A stretch of DNA of 64,000 bases from Klebsormidium nitens (Eukaryota; Streptophyta; Klebsormidiophyceae; Klebsormidiales; Klebsormidiaceae): NCBI GenBank assembly GCA_000708835.1, contig DF237326.1:1-64000 (forward strand), given 5' to 3'. Shown piece after piece: positions 50,005 through 64,000 of this stretch. Positions within the stretch are counted from its first letter, which is position 1, and each line of letters opens with the position of its first letter. The notes beneath the pieces are model-generated. The model ran no database searches, was not told where the DNA came from, and saw only the letters and a list, made by a program, of their open reading frames with translations. The position numbers and the translations under genes were made by a program.

Positions 50005-53000
50005 ATGGCCAAGCTGAGAGCCTGGGCAGGGAGCCTGATGCTGGGTAAGTCCCTGGACCCTCCACTCTTGTCAGTGTCGCCCAATGTGGCCGGACTCTAG
50101 ATATTCCAAGGAAGAGCTGCCATGAAAACGCCACCAGATCAGCACTGCGCGTGTTTGGCAATAACTGCCTGTCCCCTCGACGCGTTTCAACTTGAGAGCA
50201 ATCTTCCTCATTACAGGAGCAGAATGTCTTTCAGCCATCGTAGTACACCGTACATCCAAAGGCCAAGACTTCTTAGGTTCAGGACCGATTTGAAGCCCAA
50301 TCCATTCGTCCTCCTTTTGCAAAGCCCGTATCTACAGACAATGCTGACACAAGCGCGTTCTTTGCATTGCACTGAAGGGCAGCTGGCATTGCCATCTAAG
50401 TAGCTCAACCCTGTAGATCAGCTGGCTGCACAGGTGTATGATTATGTTACAAGAGCTAACATAACAATGCCCTGGGGCTGGTCCCTCTTGGATCTTGGCA
50501 GGCCCCCCGTGCCGCCACCAGCTGACCTTCTCTCTGTCCCCTGTGTGTGCAGTGGCGGCCCTGCTGCTGCAGTCCCCCGCTGTCCTGGCGGTGCCCCTCT
50601 CGCAGCAGCTGCTGGGGGCCACCCAGCCTACCGCACGCCGCGTGCTGGCAGTCCCTGCTTCCACTGATGGTGAGCCACCAATCTAGGTCTGGAGTCTAAG
50701 GAGGACAGCTGTCAGATCTCAGAACACTCACGTCCTCGTAATCAACCATTCTCTAGATATTTTTCTAGATAGACCGGGTATTGCCACGTTCAAAGCCTTG
50801 TAAAAAGTAGGTCTCTGTAAGAGACTTCTTCTTCTTCACAACGGCTTGCATCCTACCTCCATGTGACATTTCTTAAGACAACTTTCTCTGTTCAAATGGA
50901 GTTCCATAAAGCTCGGACTCTCAAACAGCATTTTCGATGATCAAGTTTCTGGCTGACACTTCCTTATCTCTTTCCATGGAAAGCCCGTCCTTTATTACAC
51001 CTGTCACTGACGCTGCCTTGCTGCGGCTACCTCTCAGGCACTGCCCCCATTGGCATCCCTGCCCCTGCGTCTGGCTCGTGCACCAGCGGCATGTACCCCA
51101 CCACGTGCACCATCCCCGGCACCGCCACGCCCTACTGCTGCCCGGCAGGCTACAGGTACCGCCGGCCCCCTCTCATATCCAATGCGGAGGGAACTCTGCC
51201 ACACATCTATGCCTGCAAAAGCTATGACTTGGCCGCTGCCTGTCGTTGGCAAGGATGTCAAGATTAGTAGCCAAAGCTGACCTTAGGAGGAGTCTCATCC
51301 ATCTCAAATGGCAGCTCCTGAGCCACAGTGACACATCCGCCCAGGCATGAGGACTGGATCTCCAACTGCTTTTGGCGAGCTTCTAACTCGCCTCCATGAA
51401 TCCTCGTGCAGCTGCTACCCGGGCAGTGGCTATGCCTGCTACAAGCAGAGCCCGGATGGGTCCTTCCCAGGGCAGCCAACCAACTTTGGGTGCGGCGACA
51501 TCCTGGAAATCACCATCGACCAGATCCAGGCCAAGTTCGCTGAGGGGACACTCACGTCGCGAGCCCTCGTGGAGTGCTACCTCAAGCGCATTGCTGACTA
51601 CGACAACCCCACCACCTTCACTGGCCAGGTATGCGCGATGCTGCATTTTCTCCTGGAAGGAAAGACCCGGATAAGCCTTGTGACAAAAAGCAGTTGGTGG
51701 ACCTTAAGTGATGCTTCCTGCCACAGACCTCGGACATGAAGTTTGGAAAGCTTTCTCCGTTAGCATTGTTCTTCTCTAAATCGCACTGGGGACAGTCTAT
51801 CATTGACTTCTAAGTAACGAACCTCTTTTCACTTGGTATTCGTCAACTCTTCCCAGAGGCTGCTCAGCTGGTCTAATCTTGACTCAAATTGGTTGCTTGC
51901 GTGTGGCAGGTGCCGTATGCTGTGAACAGCGTGCTGGAGATCGACCCGGAGGTGCTGTCGCTGGCGGAGGAGAAGGACGTGGAGCGCGCGGCGTGCATGC
52001 CCAACTGCAGCCTGAGCAAGCTGCACGGCATCCCCATCGGGCTCAAGGACAACATCTGCTCCGACGGCCTCAACTGCACGGCCGGGTCGTGGAACCTGCT
52101 GGGCAGCCACCACGCGCAGGCGCCCATCGTGGACGGCCTCCTGGCCGCGGGCGGCATCATCATGGCCAAGCTCGGCCTCTCCGAGTGGGCCTTCTTCCGC
52201 TCCTCCAATGGCGTCTCCGGCTGGTCCGGCCGCGGCGGCCAGGTCTTCGTAAGTCACGCCACGTTGCAGCTCTGCCGTGCTCATGCGGCCGTTCCTTTTT
52301 CGTGAGTACTGCTTGAAGCAACGTTCGACTGAATATTCTAACCAAAGACGCACTTCTCTGCTTCTTCTGCGTCGTCCTTGGAGTTGGTCGCTGGTATTGC
52401 ACCAATCTTGCTGGGCAGGCCACCGATTTGGCTTCCTCTGCGAAGGCCTTTGACCATGCCAACTGCTCACGTGGTCCCGCGCCTCTTGCTTCTGCTAGAG
52501 TCCGTACGTGCGTTACGCCCCGCTCAACATCAGCACCAACAGCGTTCCGTACACGCCGGACATCCCGAGTGCGGTGCCGCTGAACCAGAGCTTCACCAAC
52601 ATCAACAACCCCAACATCGTCTCCGGCTCCTCCGGCGGCTCCGCCGTGGCCGCCGCCACCAGCATGGTCAGCCGCGTCACACATCTATGTTGACGTGTCT
52701 TTGCCACAGGCCCTTGCGAAGGACGAGCGAGAAGAAAGTGCTGGATGTATGCTTTCGGGTCTGACCCCAAGGTTATACAAGCATGTTTTGTCCTAGTGTA
52801 TAGCTTCAGTTCCGCTCACACCTGTCCGCTCCGCGTGTCTCGTCGTCAGATCGCGGTGACGGTGGGCAGTGAGACGGGCGGCTCGGTGCTGTCCCCCGCG
52901 CGCGTGAACGGCGTGGTCGGCTTCCGGCCCACCATCGGGGTCATGAGCCGCAACGGCATCGTGCCGCTCTCCGTCACCCAGGACACCGCCGGGTGAGCGC

Positions 53001-55714
53001 CGCACCGCAACTCACTCACCGCACCCTCTGCTTGTTGTCTTGAAGCCGGCATTCCGTTGCTGCTTTTCAAGCCCCCCATTAGTGACTGGGTGACCGAAGC
53101 TCAAGAGAGCCCGTGGTGCCATTCTCTGCTGCCCTGCCTGCTGTTTAGGCCTCGCCTGACGCCTTCGATCTTTGGTGCAGGCCCATGTGCCGCACCGTGG
53201 CGGACTGTCTGTACATGTTCGACGCGATGGCGTTCGACGACCCGGCGGAGCCGGTGCACTCGGGCTCCACGCCCTGGCTGCCGCCCTACACGCGCCCCGC
53301 AGACGGCTACCTGCCCTACCTCAACTCCAACGGCCTGCAAGGTACGCTGCGGGGGTCTCTGGGAACTGCTGATTACGCTTCGTGCCACAGAGCTCGTGTC
53401 GTCGGAAAAGGAGCGCTCTCATGGAGAGTCGCCTCGGTATGTAGCAATAAAAGAGGCTCAGACTTGCGAGGGCCTCCTGATATCAAAGTGGACAGCTGGC
53501 GGCTTTCCCGTTGCTCGAAGTTTTGTTCTGGTAAGCACCACTCAGTGTCTCCGGTGCGTGTCTGGCAGGCAAGAAGATCGCCATCTACCCGCTTCCCGCC
53601 ACCACAACGGGCCCCGCCGTGGCCGCATACCAACAGCTGCCCGACATGCTCAGGTCAGTCGTTCGTCACGCTCGAAAATCCAGGCTGGTAAACGCTCGAA
53701 ACTTTCCAGGTTGGCAGAAGGTAGTGGGAGAACCTCACGTCCATATGCGTCGTCGTCGTCGTCTTGTTTCTAATTAGCATTCTGTGGGAGTGAAAGCTGC
53801 AGCAGATGCAGGTTTGCGCCTCTACTTTGCCACTGCTAGCTTCTTTGCGCACCTTCTTACCGCCGGTGCGTGGCGGCTGGCAGGTCCCGCGGCGCGACGG
53901 TGGACGTGCTGCCGTCCAACTTCACGTTCCTCACGCTGGGCGGCTCCGTGCTCTCGGGCGACTTCAAGGTCGACATGAACAACTTCCTCTCGCGTAAGCC
54001 CCGCCGTTCGTTGCGCCAACAGCCAACGACAGCGGCCTCACTTGACGAGATTCCTGGGATACGCAGATGGCAAACAGCAGTCTGAGACGGGAAAACACTA
54101 CGATATTAGTTCGGGTCTTTTATTGGGCAGTATACGGATTGGCAAGTACATTTGACGCGACGTTGTGATCCAAGCCTTCACCTTTCGATGCTGTTTGCCC
54201 ATCGCGTATCTAAGTAAATGCCTCCGTTTGTCCAGATATGTACCTTAGCCCACATCCTTTCTCCAGTGGAACCGCCAAGAGAAGATGTTAGTTCGTCGAG
54301 TGTCCGGTTATGCCAGCTGCATCAAAGCGCTTAGTTCAAGTTCGCGCTTTGGCTCTCGCTAACCCTGTTTGCTTTGTGGTGCCACAGAGCTGACGTGGGA
54401 GCCGGGGTACACGCCGCTGAAGACGCTGGGCGACCTGATCGCGTACAACAAGGCCAACTACGAGCTGGAGTTCCAGGGCGGCCTCTGCTGCCGCGGCGAC
54501 CCCGCGTACGCGCTCTACTACCAGCAGAGCTGGGAGGCCAGCCAGCTCACCGGCGACAAGCGCGACCCCGCCTACGTCGGAGCCAAAATGGTGCGCGCGC
54601 GTGCCAACCAGCGGAGGGTCCATCGCTTGCTGTCCTAAATTGCTCATGCGCTGGCCGTACAGACAGTCTGGGCTATATTGACGGTCGAACGCCAGTGATG
54701 GCGCCCGTTTGCGCCGCCTGCGGAAAGTCAAGCGCCGGAAAGTTGTGCTCTGTCCTTCTCTCTGCCGCCTGATTCCAAGGCCGCCCCCTCTTCCTCCATG
54801 TTAGCATAGTCCTCGTTCCGCTCGTATGGCACTGGTATGAATTGGGGCCTCGTCTTGCTCCCCGCCTTCTCACCGCCCTTTGCTGCGTGTCCGCAGAACT
54901 CGTCGATGATCGCGGCCAGCATCAGCGACTGGTTCAAGTCCAACGGCTACGACGCGGTCGCCGCCAACGGCAACCTCATCGGCACCTGGGCGCGCGTCGG
55001 GTATGTGCCCAAGACGCGCCCCAAGAGCGCGCTCAACCTTCTGTCATATCCCCTCAATCTCGACGAATATCTGTCCGCTCACTACTGTGATATGACAGAC
55101 CTAGTCTAATGATTAAATGAGCCGTTTGAAAGTTTGCCAGAATGTGATTCAACATCGGCAACGTGGTTGCCTTCGCTGTGCTTTAAACAACGGAGAATGC
55201 GGGTCACCTTAGCGTCGAAATTTTCCAAAAGTTCTCTCCTTAAAGTCAGACGCGCCGCTTTTGTCGCTCCTTCCGTCCCTCCTACCGGACACCACTGTTT
55301 GACGGGCGTCCCTGTCGTGTGGTGGTGCAGCTTCCCGGGCATCTCGCTGCCGTGCCCGCTGGGCGTCAACGCGGTGGGCACCCCCCAGGTGAGGCTTTAA
55401 CACACCCATCGTCGCACTCAACCACAGTGAAATGAGTCGTCTCGGTCGCGTCAAGGTTCTCTTCACGAACTTTGGCCCAGCGCGTTTGCTCGTCTTCTGC
55501 AAGCGCGGCACTTGTTTAGTGTGCCTCTCGGATGCGTGGCGAGGACAGCCCCCTATGACTGTGAGCGCGGCTGCTCCTCGGCGCGCAGGGGCTCAACTTC
55601 CACGGGTACCCGTACAACGAGGGCGACATCTTCGCCATGGCGTACGACGTGGAGCAGAACCTGTGCCCCGGCGGGCGGCCCCAGCCCACCTACTGCGACG
55701 GCCAATCCTGCTGA
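50005..55714 (+). CDS. Secreted amidase-signature enzyme with cysteine-rich N-terminal module
   Basis: Fourteen exons: 50005-50044, 50553-50669, 51038-51155, 51412-51628, 51910-52248, 52499-52666, 52850-52992, 53181-53341, 53569-53653, 53884-53993, 54388-54590, 54897-55000, 55331-55388, 55589-55714. All junctions are in frame; the product is 662 aa. Exons 1 and 2 join to a signal peptide (hydrophobic about 10-26, ending SPAVLA). Residues about 60-115 hold seven cysteines (CTSGMYPTTC, YCCPAGYRSC, GYACY, GCGD). The amidase core follows: LHGIPIGLKDN with Lys210, SGSSGGS with the cis-Ser near 321-322, and GSETGGS with nucleophile Ser345, the Ser-Ser-Lys triad. It hydrolyses an amide, substrate unknown. 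Exon 5 could end at 52242 or 52248; I chose the GTAAGT donor because it restores the spacing after GGQ remembered from plant amidases. Confidence 0.92.
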
Positions 55715-57627
55715 CGCGCGCCGCGCAGGCCACCACGGCACACGGGCGGAGCACAGGGATGAACACGCTGAGTGTTTGTGGCGTCTGCTTGGCCGCTCCA
55801 TAACTTATGGCTCATATAGTTACCTATCTGCGTGTTGTGTAGTCCCCAGCTGGTTAAGTTATTAATTTTCTATGAAAAGATGCGTGTTTGCGGCGGGTAC
55901 TGCAAGCCCTTGATGATGACGTCGGTACGGGGTTGTGCCAATCGACTCAGAATCGGCGACGAGACTCCACCGAGATTCAGCGGCAGACTTTATGATGCTG
56001 CTTTAAATAGACTCTCGTGCATCTAGTACGGATGTTTTTGCTAGCCGGCAAATTTGGTTTAGCCAGTTTTGAAGCAAGTCGAAGTCTTTTACGAATGCTC
56101 GTAGCGGGCCGTGACAGTGCATTTTAGCATCGGACTCGTCTCCTCATTATGATTTGCGTTGAAGCTGCTTCAATCTACAAGATTTTTGTTACAAGAACAG
56201 CTTTGGTTATGCCCAACTCTCAAGGATTGTTTGATTAGCCGGCTGCCCAGGTTCGGCGATCTGCTCCCCAGTTGCTGCATATCCACCCAAGAGTCTCTTG
56301 TGAGGAGGCAGTCGAGAAGTTGGGCACGGCCGCTCGACGACGATCGGATCGATCAAGTCGGCTTAGTCGGTCCTGACGGGTGATCTTGGAATAAAAGAAC
56401 ATGTCACGTATGCGCAGCGTTGTAAAATATGTTGCCAGCTTTGGGTGGATCGGACTCCAGCTCCTCAACTCACGTTAACAACGGAGTCATACAAACTCAA
56501 TCTCCTATCCAACCCAACTTGCTCCGCTGTATCGTTTTGATTCGATTGATCAATCTCTGAGTTAATTGGCTACAAAAAAGCACTGGGCGGCTAGCAGGCT
56601 GACCTCACGATTATACTGTACGGCGGCTGCTTCTAAGTTGAGAAGCCGACGGCACGTCTTTATCTGGCTCTGTATCATGTTGCATGTGGCACGTACTCTA
56701 TAATGAATCAAAAGAGACCGTCGGAACGGTTGTCTTATATAATTAGCTCTAGTGGCAACTATACTATAAGTCACCTGTATCTGGAGCCGATCATGCAAAT
56801 TTGAAACTTCGTGATAATGCCATATATGCGGGCCTCGGTGATTCGTGTGGTCTTGGATCATTTGCGCACAATTAGTTTTTCAGTGCAACGCATGCGCATG
56901 GGCCGCGGACACTGACAATTATATCTTAACTGCGTTCTGAATGTTTGATCGAGTGACTAATCGCATGCATGCACGTGACGCACTTAAGGAATAGATGTTA
57001 CCAGATCGTCTCATGCGACTCATTTCGAACTGTTTTGCTAGACCCTCGTCTTAGACGCTGGCCCCGCGCCACGGCCCGGCCAGTCACTGGTAGTTGGGCC
57101 CGTGCGAGCACCAACCCATGCAGTATCTTACATGCGTCACTGTAAACGATCCATTGCTAAAAGTGGTTGTAGCGCACCAGGCTCGCCCAGGCCGCTGCCG
57201 GAATGATCAGGAAACTGATTGCATTGAAGTCGAGAAGGACTTTTGAGTATCGGCCGCCGCGACATGTTACCTGAGCTGGATCAGAGCTTTCCGTCCGGGT
57301 TGACTTTGATCAGTGTCACGTATAGCGGTATATAGTGGTATCCCTGACCACACAACAACTCAGATAAAGTGTAAGAGAGTACATGTAAAAGTCGGACAGT
57401 GCTCAGGTCGCGACAGACGGTTGAGTCCACATGATGCAGAAAATTTCTGCCAATGTACCTTCAATCGCCGCCAACTCACCAAATCTTGGAAATGTGAATC
57501 TTTTGGTAATGTGAACACGTGAATAGAAATTTGACCCCCGAGTCTTGTCGCGGAGGCAGGCAACGCGAGCAACGCAAGTTCCTGAGAGCTTATTCGAGTC
57601 AGGCCGCTACCAAGACTGGGCCGGCCG
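55715..57627. other. Convergent 3' spacer between amidase and ADPRM-like genes
   Basis: 1.9 kb between two genes that end toward each other, low in GC in its middle part. No coding frame with support, RNA gene or repeat was recognised. Confidence 0.6.
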
Positions 57628-60524
57628 TCATAAGGAGGAGCTCAAAGGTTGGGACAGCGCTGTTGAAAAGGCCATCTCCGCGTCGGCCATGAGGCCTGTC
57701 CCGTGCAGGACGAGCCGGTCCGCATACACATCCACGCAGCCGTATGCGTCACTGCCGTGGGGGCACTCCAGGGCGGCCTCCAGCACCCGGTGGTGGATGC
57801 CAGCCCCGTCGCGCGCATATCCCCCTCGGTGCGCATGCCCCGCCAGCGTGGCCACGACGCAGCTGTGCGCGCGCAGCACGGCCAGCACGCGGTCGTAGTT
57901 CCAGAGCAGGCACGCGGGCGCGGTGCTGGCCGGCTCCAGCGGCAGGTGGCAGCACACGATGCACCGCTGGCCCGCCGCCTGCGCGCCGTCCAGCTCCGCC
58001 TCAAGCCACGCCAGCTGCGCGTCGCTGATGCCGCCGCCAAACATGACGAACCGCCTGTGCATGCACGGCCGAGTCAAGCAGCTGCAAATTGCTGGTGACT
58101 GCTCGGTGCTTGGTGGAAGCTCAACGAGTCGGGCAGGAGAGACAAGGGCAGGTGTCGGGACGAGTCCGCTGGCCGAGAGCAGCGAAGAGCAAGAGCCGGC
58201 CATGCCAGCCAGAAAATTGAAAGAGTCGACCGATTGCTCTTGTGCTGGTCGCTCATCTTGCAGCGGCTGACGGCTTCAGGACAGCGGACGTCCCTGTGTT
58301 CGATAGTTCGTTCTCAGAGCATCGAGGCGGACAATCTACACTTGACTCGAGCCGGCAATGTAAGTAAGAGAAATGCTCGACGACAAGCGACCACCTCACC
58401 TGGAGGGCCCTTCCAGCGTTTCGGGGCTGTTTTTGTTTTCGTTCGGGTTGTGCGTGGCCAAGATCGCCGTGGCGAGTGCCGTCTTGGGGTGCTCGGGGGG
58501 CCACCCCAGCATGCTGACGTCATAGCCGTCGAGGACTATGAACCTGCGGACGTGCGGCGGAAGGAGTGAGCGATCGAAAGCACCCGCTTTCCTGCCCAGC
58601 AAGACTGGCACCAAGAAAGTGTGGGCAATAAACGGGAGGGATTGTAGTGACCAATTGCGTCCCGCATTAGTTGCTTACAAGAGTTTGATAGTGATTCTCC
58701 TTGGCTGTGCTTGCGAGTTACGCTGACTCCCCCATGCCCTGTTGAGACAAGTTTGAAGGTCGTGCGTTGGTCGGGCTTGGTGTAATGATTTGCCTGGCTA
58801 GGCCACGGTCAGCTGCTGGCATGCTGTCCGCAAAATGGGGACGGCTTTCCGACCGAAGATGGTCCACCATGACGGTCGACCTGAACTAAAACCGGTTCCA
58901 TGTACTTTGGACCATGGTTTGCAGCACTGCGCCAACGTTCCCGGGATCGGATGTGCTCAACCAAGACAGCTTGGCCTGAATTGAACTTCGAGGTAATAGC
59001 AATGTCCTCTGACAGTCGAAGAAACGAGGTTGGTCCCATGGCCTGCCAGCTCTCTCGTGGGGCGTCCCGCCTTTACATTGAGAAGCCGAGGTATGGTCCC
59101 CTCAGAAAACGGCAGACCCAATCCTGCTTGGTGGTGGCTCACCGGAACCGGGGGTGGGGCTGGAAGGAGTAGTAGGAGCAGCCGTCTGCATCCCCAGGTA
59201 TGTCGAGCAGCTGGTTCAGGCGCGCGCGCGGCAGGTTGTAAAGACAATGGTTTCCTGGACGCAACCAGCAGAGGTCAGCACAGCGAGGGCACCCCGAAAA
59301 GAAGCTCTCATGGTGCGATGTCACCGAGCGTCCCTCCCTTTTTTCTATCGTCTGTTCCAAAAGACCGAGTCGTCAAGGCAGCCCGCACCAGAACGTACTT
59401 CGCTGCAGAACCATGTGGACGCTGTCCAGTCCTCACCACATCATCCAGGCATAAGAATAAACATTCTGCACTGGCACTTCGGGTGTAGACTCGTGGGGAT
59501 GGGGTGGGCAGTGCAGCGTGCAACTGACCTAGCATGTGGAAGGTGCGGCAGGGCAGGCGCTCGAACTGGGCCAGCACCGCCTGCACGGCCACCTCCGACT
59601 GCTCGCGCGGGCAGTAGCCATCCACAATGTCGCCAAAGTGCACCGCAAATGCCGGCGGGGGCTCCGACTGCAGCCACGAGTCGACCGCTCGCCGCAGCAC
59701 TGCCAGACAGCCACGCACAGCATTAGAAGGCAGCGCAAGGACGGGCTCCGGTGATCCCGCGCCGCTGGCATCACTTCGACCCGGCAAGGGGAACACAAGC
59801 AAGCCGAGGGAGCAGGCTGCAGCAGCGGGGCTTGGGGCTTGGGCCCACTACTATATGGTGGGGGCTGTGGATCACCTTGTAAGCTGTGGCGGTAGTAGCG
59901 CGGGGTGCCGCCGTAGGAGGCGCCGTCGGGAATGTCGGCGTGCTGCACGTCTGCACCAGGAGCACACCTCACACATCAGGGAGCAGCCCCAGAGTGGCGC
60001 TGGCCAGGGGTGACGGCCAGGCAGAGGGCACCAAGCGGCGAGCGGGGGTGGGCGGCACTTGCCAGCAACACAACACGACACATGCTCTGTGACAGTTTAG
60101 CAGATGTCGCAGATCTACAGCGAAGCAGGATGAGCCTTGTAATGCCTAGCAACATCTTCGGCAGACTACTAACCTAGGAAAGCAGACGTATCAGAACCAA
60201 GGTAAGTGAGATCCTAGGAAGTGTTCAACCCCTTCACCAGTTCAACGGCACCTTAATGGAGTATCATCACTGGCTGTTCAATGGACGACGTAATGACCTA
60301 CCTGTGATGACCCCGAAGCGGAACAGTGGCGCCTGTCCCTGCCCGGGTTGGGGGCTCTGGCCCGAGGTGCTTCGATCCGCCTCCACTGCCTCTTCTCCCT
60401 CAAACTCGGAAGCCCTTCCCACCAGACCCTGCATGGCAACGCCAGCTCCGTTTCCAGAAGAAGCTGCCAGCACTGTGCAGCTCGGAGAGGCCTCTTCCAA
60501 CAGCGGCACCTCGTTTTGGCTCAT
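57628..60524 (-). CDS. ADPRM: ADPRM-type metallophosphoesterase (ADP-ribose/CDP-alcohol diphosphatase family)
   Basis: Six exons, read on -: 60524-60302, 59950-59876, 59699-59529, 59254-59143, 58543-58400, 58054-57628. All junctions are GT-AG and in frame; the product is 383 aa. The frame stays open to an ATG at 60761, which would add 79 Arg-rich residues, possibly an organelle signal; I prefer 60524 because MSQNEVPLLEEA looks like a normal cytosolic start. Metal-site motifs in order: FGVITDVQHAD, RYYRHSL, HFGDIVDGY, GNHCLYN, FIVLDGYDVSMLGW, CCHLPL, LLWNYDRVLAVL and AGHAHRGGY. This order matches the Mn-dependent ADP-ribose/CDP-alcohol diphosphatases. Two spots differ from the animal enzyme as I remember it: GNHC instead of GNHE, and GHAHRGG instead of GHTHDGG. 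The activity may therefore differ. Confidence 0.88.
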
Positions 60525-61615
60525 GCTTCTCAAACGTTGAGAAACCCGCACGCCCTTTTCAAAAACTCTTGCCAAATTGATGAGGCTTAACCGATGAATC
60601 CCAGTTACCCTGTCCGCCAGATCGCCCACACGTTGCTTTCGCCGCCCGAGCTTGAAATAAGGTTGGGAACAATGCTGCAACCGAGGGGTGGCAAACTTGC
60701 AGCTTGCTTGGCTTGTGATGTGATCATGGAGTGACACCCGTCCTGACGTCGTACAAGGCATCTTCTGCCCCGTCGCTAGGCCTCCTCATTCTAGCATGCC
60801 GTTGTTTGCCAGTGGAAGTGGAACATTGGACAGCTCGTCCTGCACAAAGTACGTACGTAGACTTAGTGGCACGACCTTTTCACACCGTTCCGTTTTGAAC
60901 GATTATATTCTCACTTGTTTTCATTTCACACAAACCTCTAAACCTCTTAACCCTTGGTTAAGACCCTTGTTATTTGTCAAACAAAGCGTTTAAACCACGC
61001 AGATCTTTGATCCAATAATTTGGCAATATATAAAAAACAAAGGCCAAAAATAATGATTTTTGTGGTGAAAAGGTCGTGCCACTACGGTAGTCGGGATGAT
61101 CTGCTTTGAAGCCTTGAGCAGCATCAATTGTCAAGCATTTGCACCAGACGGCGACCTTTAAAACCGTGTATGTTAACGGCAGACGTCGGGAGTCAGCTCG
61201 GTGGACAATTCGAGGGCGTTTGGTTGCCGTCCCCAATAAGAAACGTTATTGAAGATCAAGAGAACGGCCCCTGTGGTCGCCGGTCGATCTCGCTGGTCGC
61301 CGTTCACGTTGGTGAGGTGTTCACGTTCATGACTCCGAGTCATGAGCTGGTGTTCCGGCACATTGGCCGCCTTTGACATTGTGGCCCTGGCATTCAAACT
61401 GAGTGCTGCCCACTGTTTCTGCTGTTTCTTTTATTGCTTCAAACGAAGCTTCTCGACCTGCAAACGCTGCGTTCCGAAATGTCGTTGCCAACTTCCCTTT
61501 CAAGCAGACTCCAGACCATTTCAGACTGACGCTCCTGTGCCTCATTCTGATCACCCCAAGCTCCCCACAGACACGCGCTGGCATCTTGCTCAGCAGTCAG
61601 ACCGTCGACCCCAAG
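60525..61615. promoter_or_regulatory. Divergent spacer, ADPRM-like / TrpRS, containing a MITE
   Basis: 1.09 kb between the two divergent start codons; part of it (60525-60761) may be coding if the longer ADPRM start is used. The middle is taken up by the inverted-repeat element at 60864-61084. In the TrpRS frame, 61403-61615 is open but has no ATG, so it is treated as 5' untranslated. Confidence 0.5.
60864..61084. mobile_element. MITE-like element with 20-bp terminal inverted repeats
   Basis: TAGTGGCACGACCTTTTCAC at 60864-60883 is repeated exactly on the opposite strand at 61065-61084. The outermost TA on each side can be read as a target-site duplication, leaving an 18-bp inverted repeat (GTGGCACGAC...) and a 217-bp body. 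The interior is AT-rich and noncoding. TA duplication and small size fit a nonautonomous Tc1/mariner-type element. Other copies cannot be sought from this window. Confidence 0.8.
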
Positions 61616-63898
<2,283 letters not shown>

Positions 63899-64000
63899 GT
63901 AAGACGGGGCCCATCAAAGAGGCGGACCGTTCATGCTTCCCCGCCGTAGGTCGTCTTCGAGTATGGAAGAATGATATGTAGACGGGATGTCTCCCTGGCT

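Noticed and set aside
52242-52248. Earlier donor (CAG then GTCTTC) for amidase exon 5
   Set aside because: Both donors keep the frame, but GTAAGT six bases later is a stronger site and gives the expected spacing between GGQ and PYV.

Overview
This is nuclear DNA from a photosynthetic eukaryote, most likely a streptophyte green alga. A Klebsormidium-type genome is my best guess, but the sequence does not prove the genus. The genes are split by many short GT-AG introns, usually ending in TGCAG. Exons are GC-rich and introns and spacers are lower in GC. Several products are plant-type: a GH35 beta-galactosidase, a plastid-type ABC1 kinase with a transit-peptide-like start, an organellar tryptophanyl-tRNA synthetase, and a chromodomain Ty3/gypsy element. 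There is no operon structure. The shadow reading frames on the opposite strand of GC-rich exons are not genes.

Layout. 1-1.8 kb: the broken 3' end of a Ty3/gypsy chromovirus (integrase tail, chromodomain, polypurine tract, start of the 3' LTR). 2.5-3.5 kb (-): a small coiled-coil gene with a possible ubiquitin-like C-terminus. 3.9-11.9 kb (+): a MYBBP1A / DNA polymerase V-like nucleolar protein in 13 exons. 13.4-15.6 kb (+): a membrane-anchored protein with a C-terminal J domain. 17.6-21.4 kb (+): a ZIP metal transporter with a cysteine-rich loop. 22.3-29.8 kb (-): the Golgi tether USO1/p115 in 13 exons. 31.2-38.8 kb (-): a secreted beta-galactosidase in 19 exons. 39.3-46.1 kb (+): an ABC1 atypical kinase in 15 exons. 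46.1-50.0 kb: a long gene-poor spacer with a 757-base run of N. 50.0-55.7 kb (+): a secreted amidase in 14 exons with a cysteine-rich N-terminal module. 57.6-60.5 kb (-): an ADPRM-type metallophosphoesterase in 6 exons. 61.6 kb to the end (+): organellar tryptophanyl-tRNA synthetase, cut by the window edge.

The gene models were built by hand. I matched GT-AG sites, checked that every exon junction keeps the reading frame, and compared the product with remembered family motifs. All nine multi-exon models (the last one as far as the window edge) close in frame. The genes are unrelated housekeeping, secretory and plastid functions and do not form a pathway. Three gene pairs are divergent and may share promoters: coiled-coil/MYBBP1A, beta-galactosidase/ABC1K and ADPRM/TrpRS. 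The last of these spacers carries a 221-bp MITE-like inverted repeat element.

I found no clear new multi-gene system. The points most worth following are the metallothionein-like loop in the ZIP transporter, the cysteine-rich amidase, the substituted metal-site signatures in the ADPRM-like enzyme, the small coiled-coil/ubiquitin-like gene, and the MITE in a divergent promoter.
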